A stretch of 5,114 nucleotides of DNA, taken from contig JAODAY010000191.1 of NCBI GenBank assembly GCA_025463665.1, positions 1 to 5,114 on the forward strand. Direction: 5' to 3'. The notes below the pieces were generated by a model, which was not told the DNA's origin, made no database searches, and saw only the letters and a program-made list of their open reading frames with translations. Below are positions 5,114-5,114 of this stretch, piece by piece. The position numbers and the translations under genes were made by a program. Numbering within the stretch: position 1 is the first letter of the stretch; every line of letters begins with the position of its first letter. This stretch comes from Microbacteriaceae bacterium (GTDB lineage Bacteria > Actinomycetota > Actinomycetes > Actinomycetales > Microbacteriaceae).

Positions 5114-5114
5114 T

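Noticed and set aside
1..5114. tRNA, rRNA, riboswitch, CRISPR array, insertion sequence or attachment site
   Set aside because: Scanned by eye on both strands. There are no regularly spaced long repeats, no transposase or integrase fragments, and the intergenic regions are short (27-137 bases) and accounted for by promoters and inverted repeats.

Overview
The window looks like chromosomal DNA from a high-GC actinobacterium, most likely in or near the Microbacteriaceae. That placement is inference. It rests on strongly GC-biased third codon positions, the gene families present (a DUF1524-type nuclease with an Excalibur tail, a Pr6Pr membrane protein, an SGNH-like/GAF fusion, an actinobacterial-style MarR) and promoter boxes placed so that transcription would start on the ATG.

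Layout, left to right. Bases 1-317 are the 3' end of a probable secreted nuclease, entering from the left edge on the + strand. Bases 390-1094 (+) encode a six-helix Pr6Pr-type membrane protein. A convergent gene at 1122-2318 (-) encodes an unusual two-domain protein: an SGNH-hydrolase fold whose catalytic blocks are all degenerate, followed by a GAF sensor domain. A 137-base divergent intergenic region leads to 2456-4570 (+), a full-length oligopeptidase B (serine peptidase family S9) with its catalytic triad intact. It converges on 4601-5080 (-), a MarR-family regulator. The last 34 bases hold that regulator's promoter and a likely autoregulatory operator.

The genes do not form an obvious pathway or operon; the strand keeps switching (+ + - + -), so most are probably single transcription units. 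The architecture of the junctions is more distinctive. Three of the four gene starts in the window have a TANNNT -10 box exactly 6 nt before the ATG, which predicts leaderless mRNAs. Both convergent 3'-3' junctions hold inverted repeats that include the stop codons of both genes, and these are probable bidirectional terminators.

I found no tRNA, rRNA, CRISPR array, transposase, phage gene or recognisable defence or biosynthetic cluster. The most interesting protein is the probable catalytically dead SGNH-GAF fusion. I do not see a new multi-gene system.
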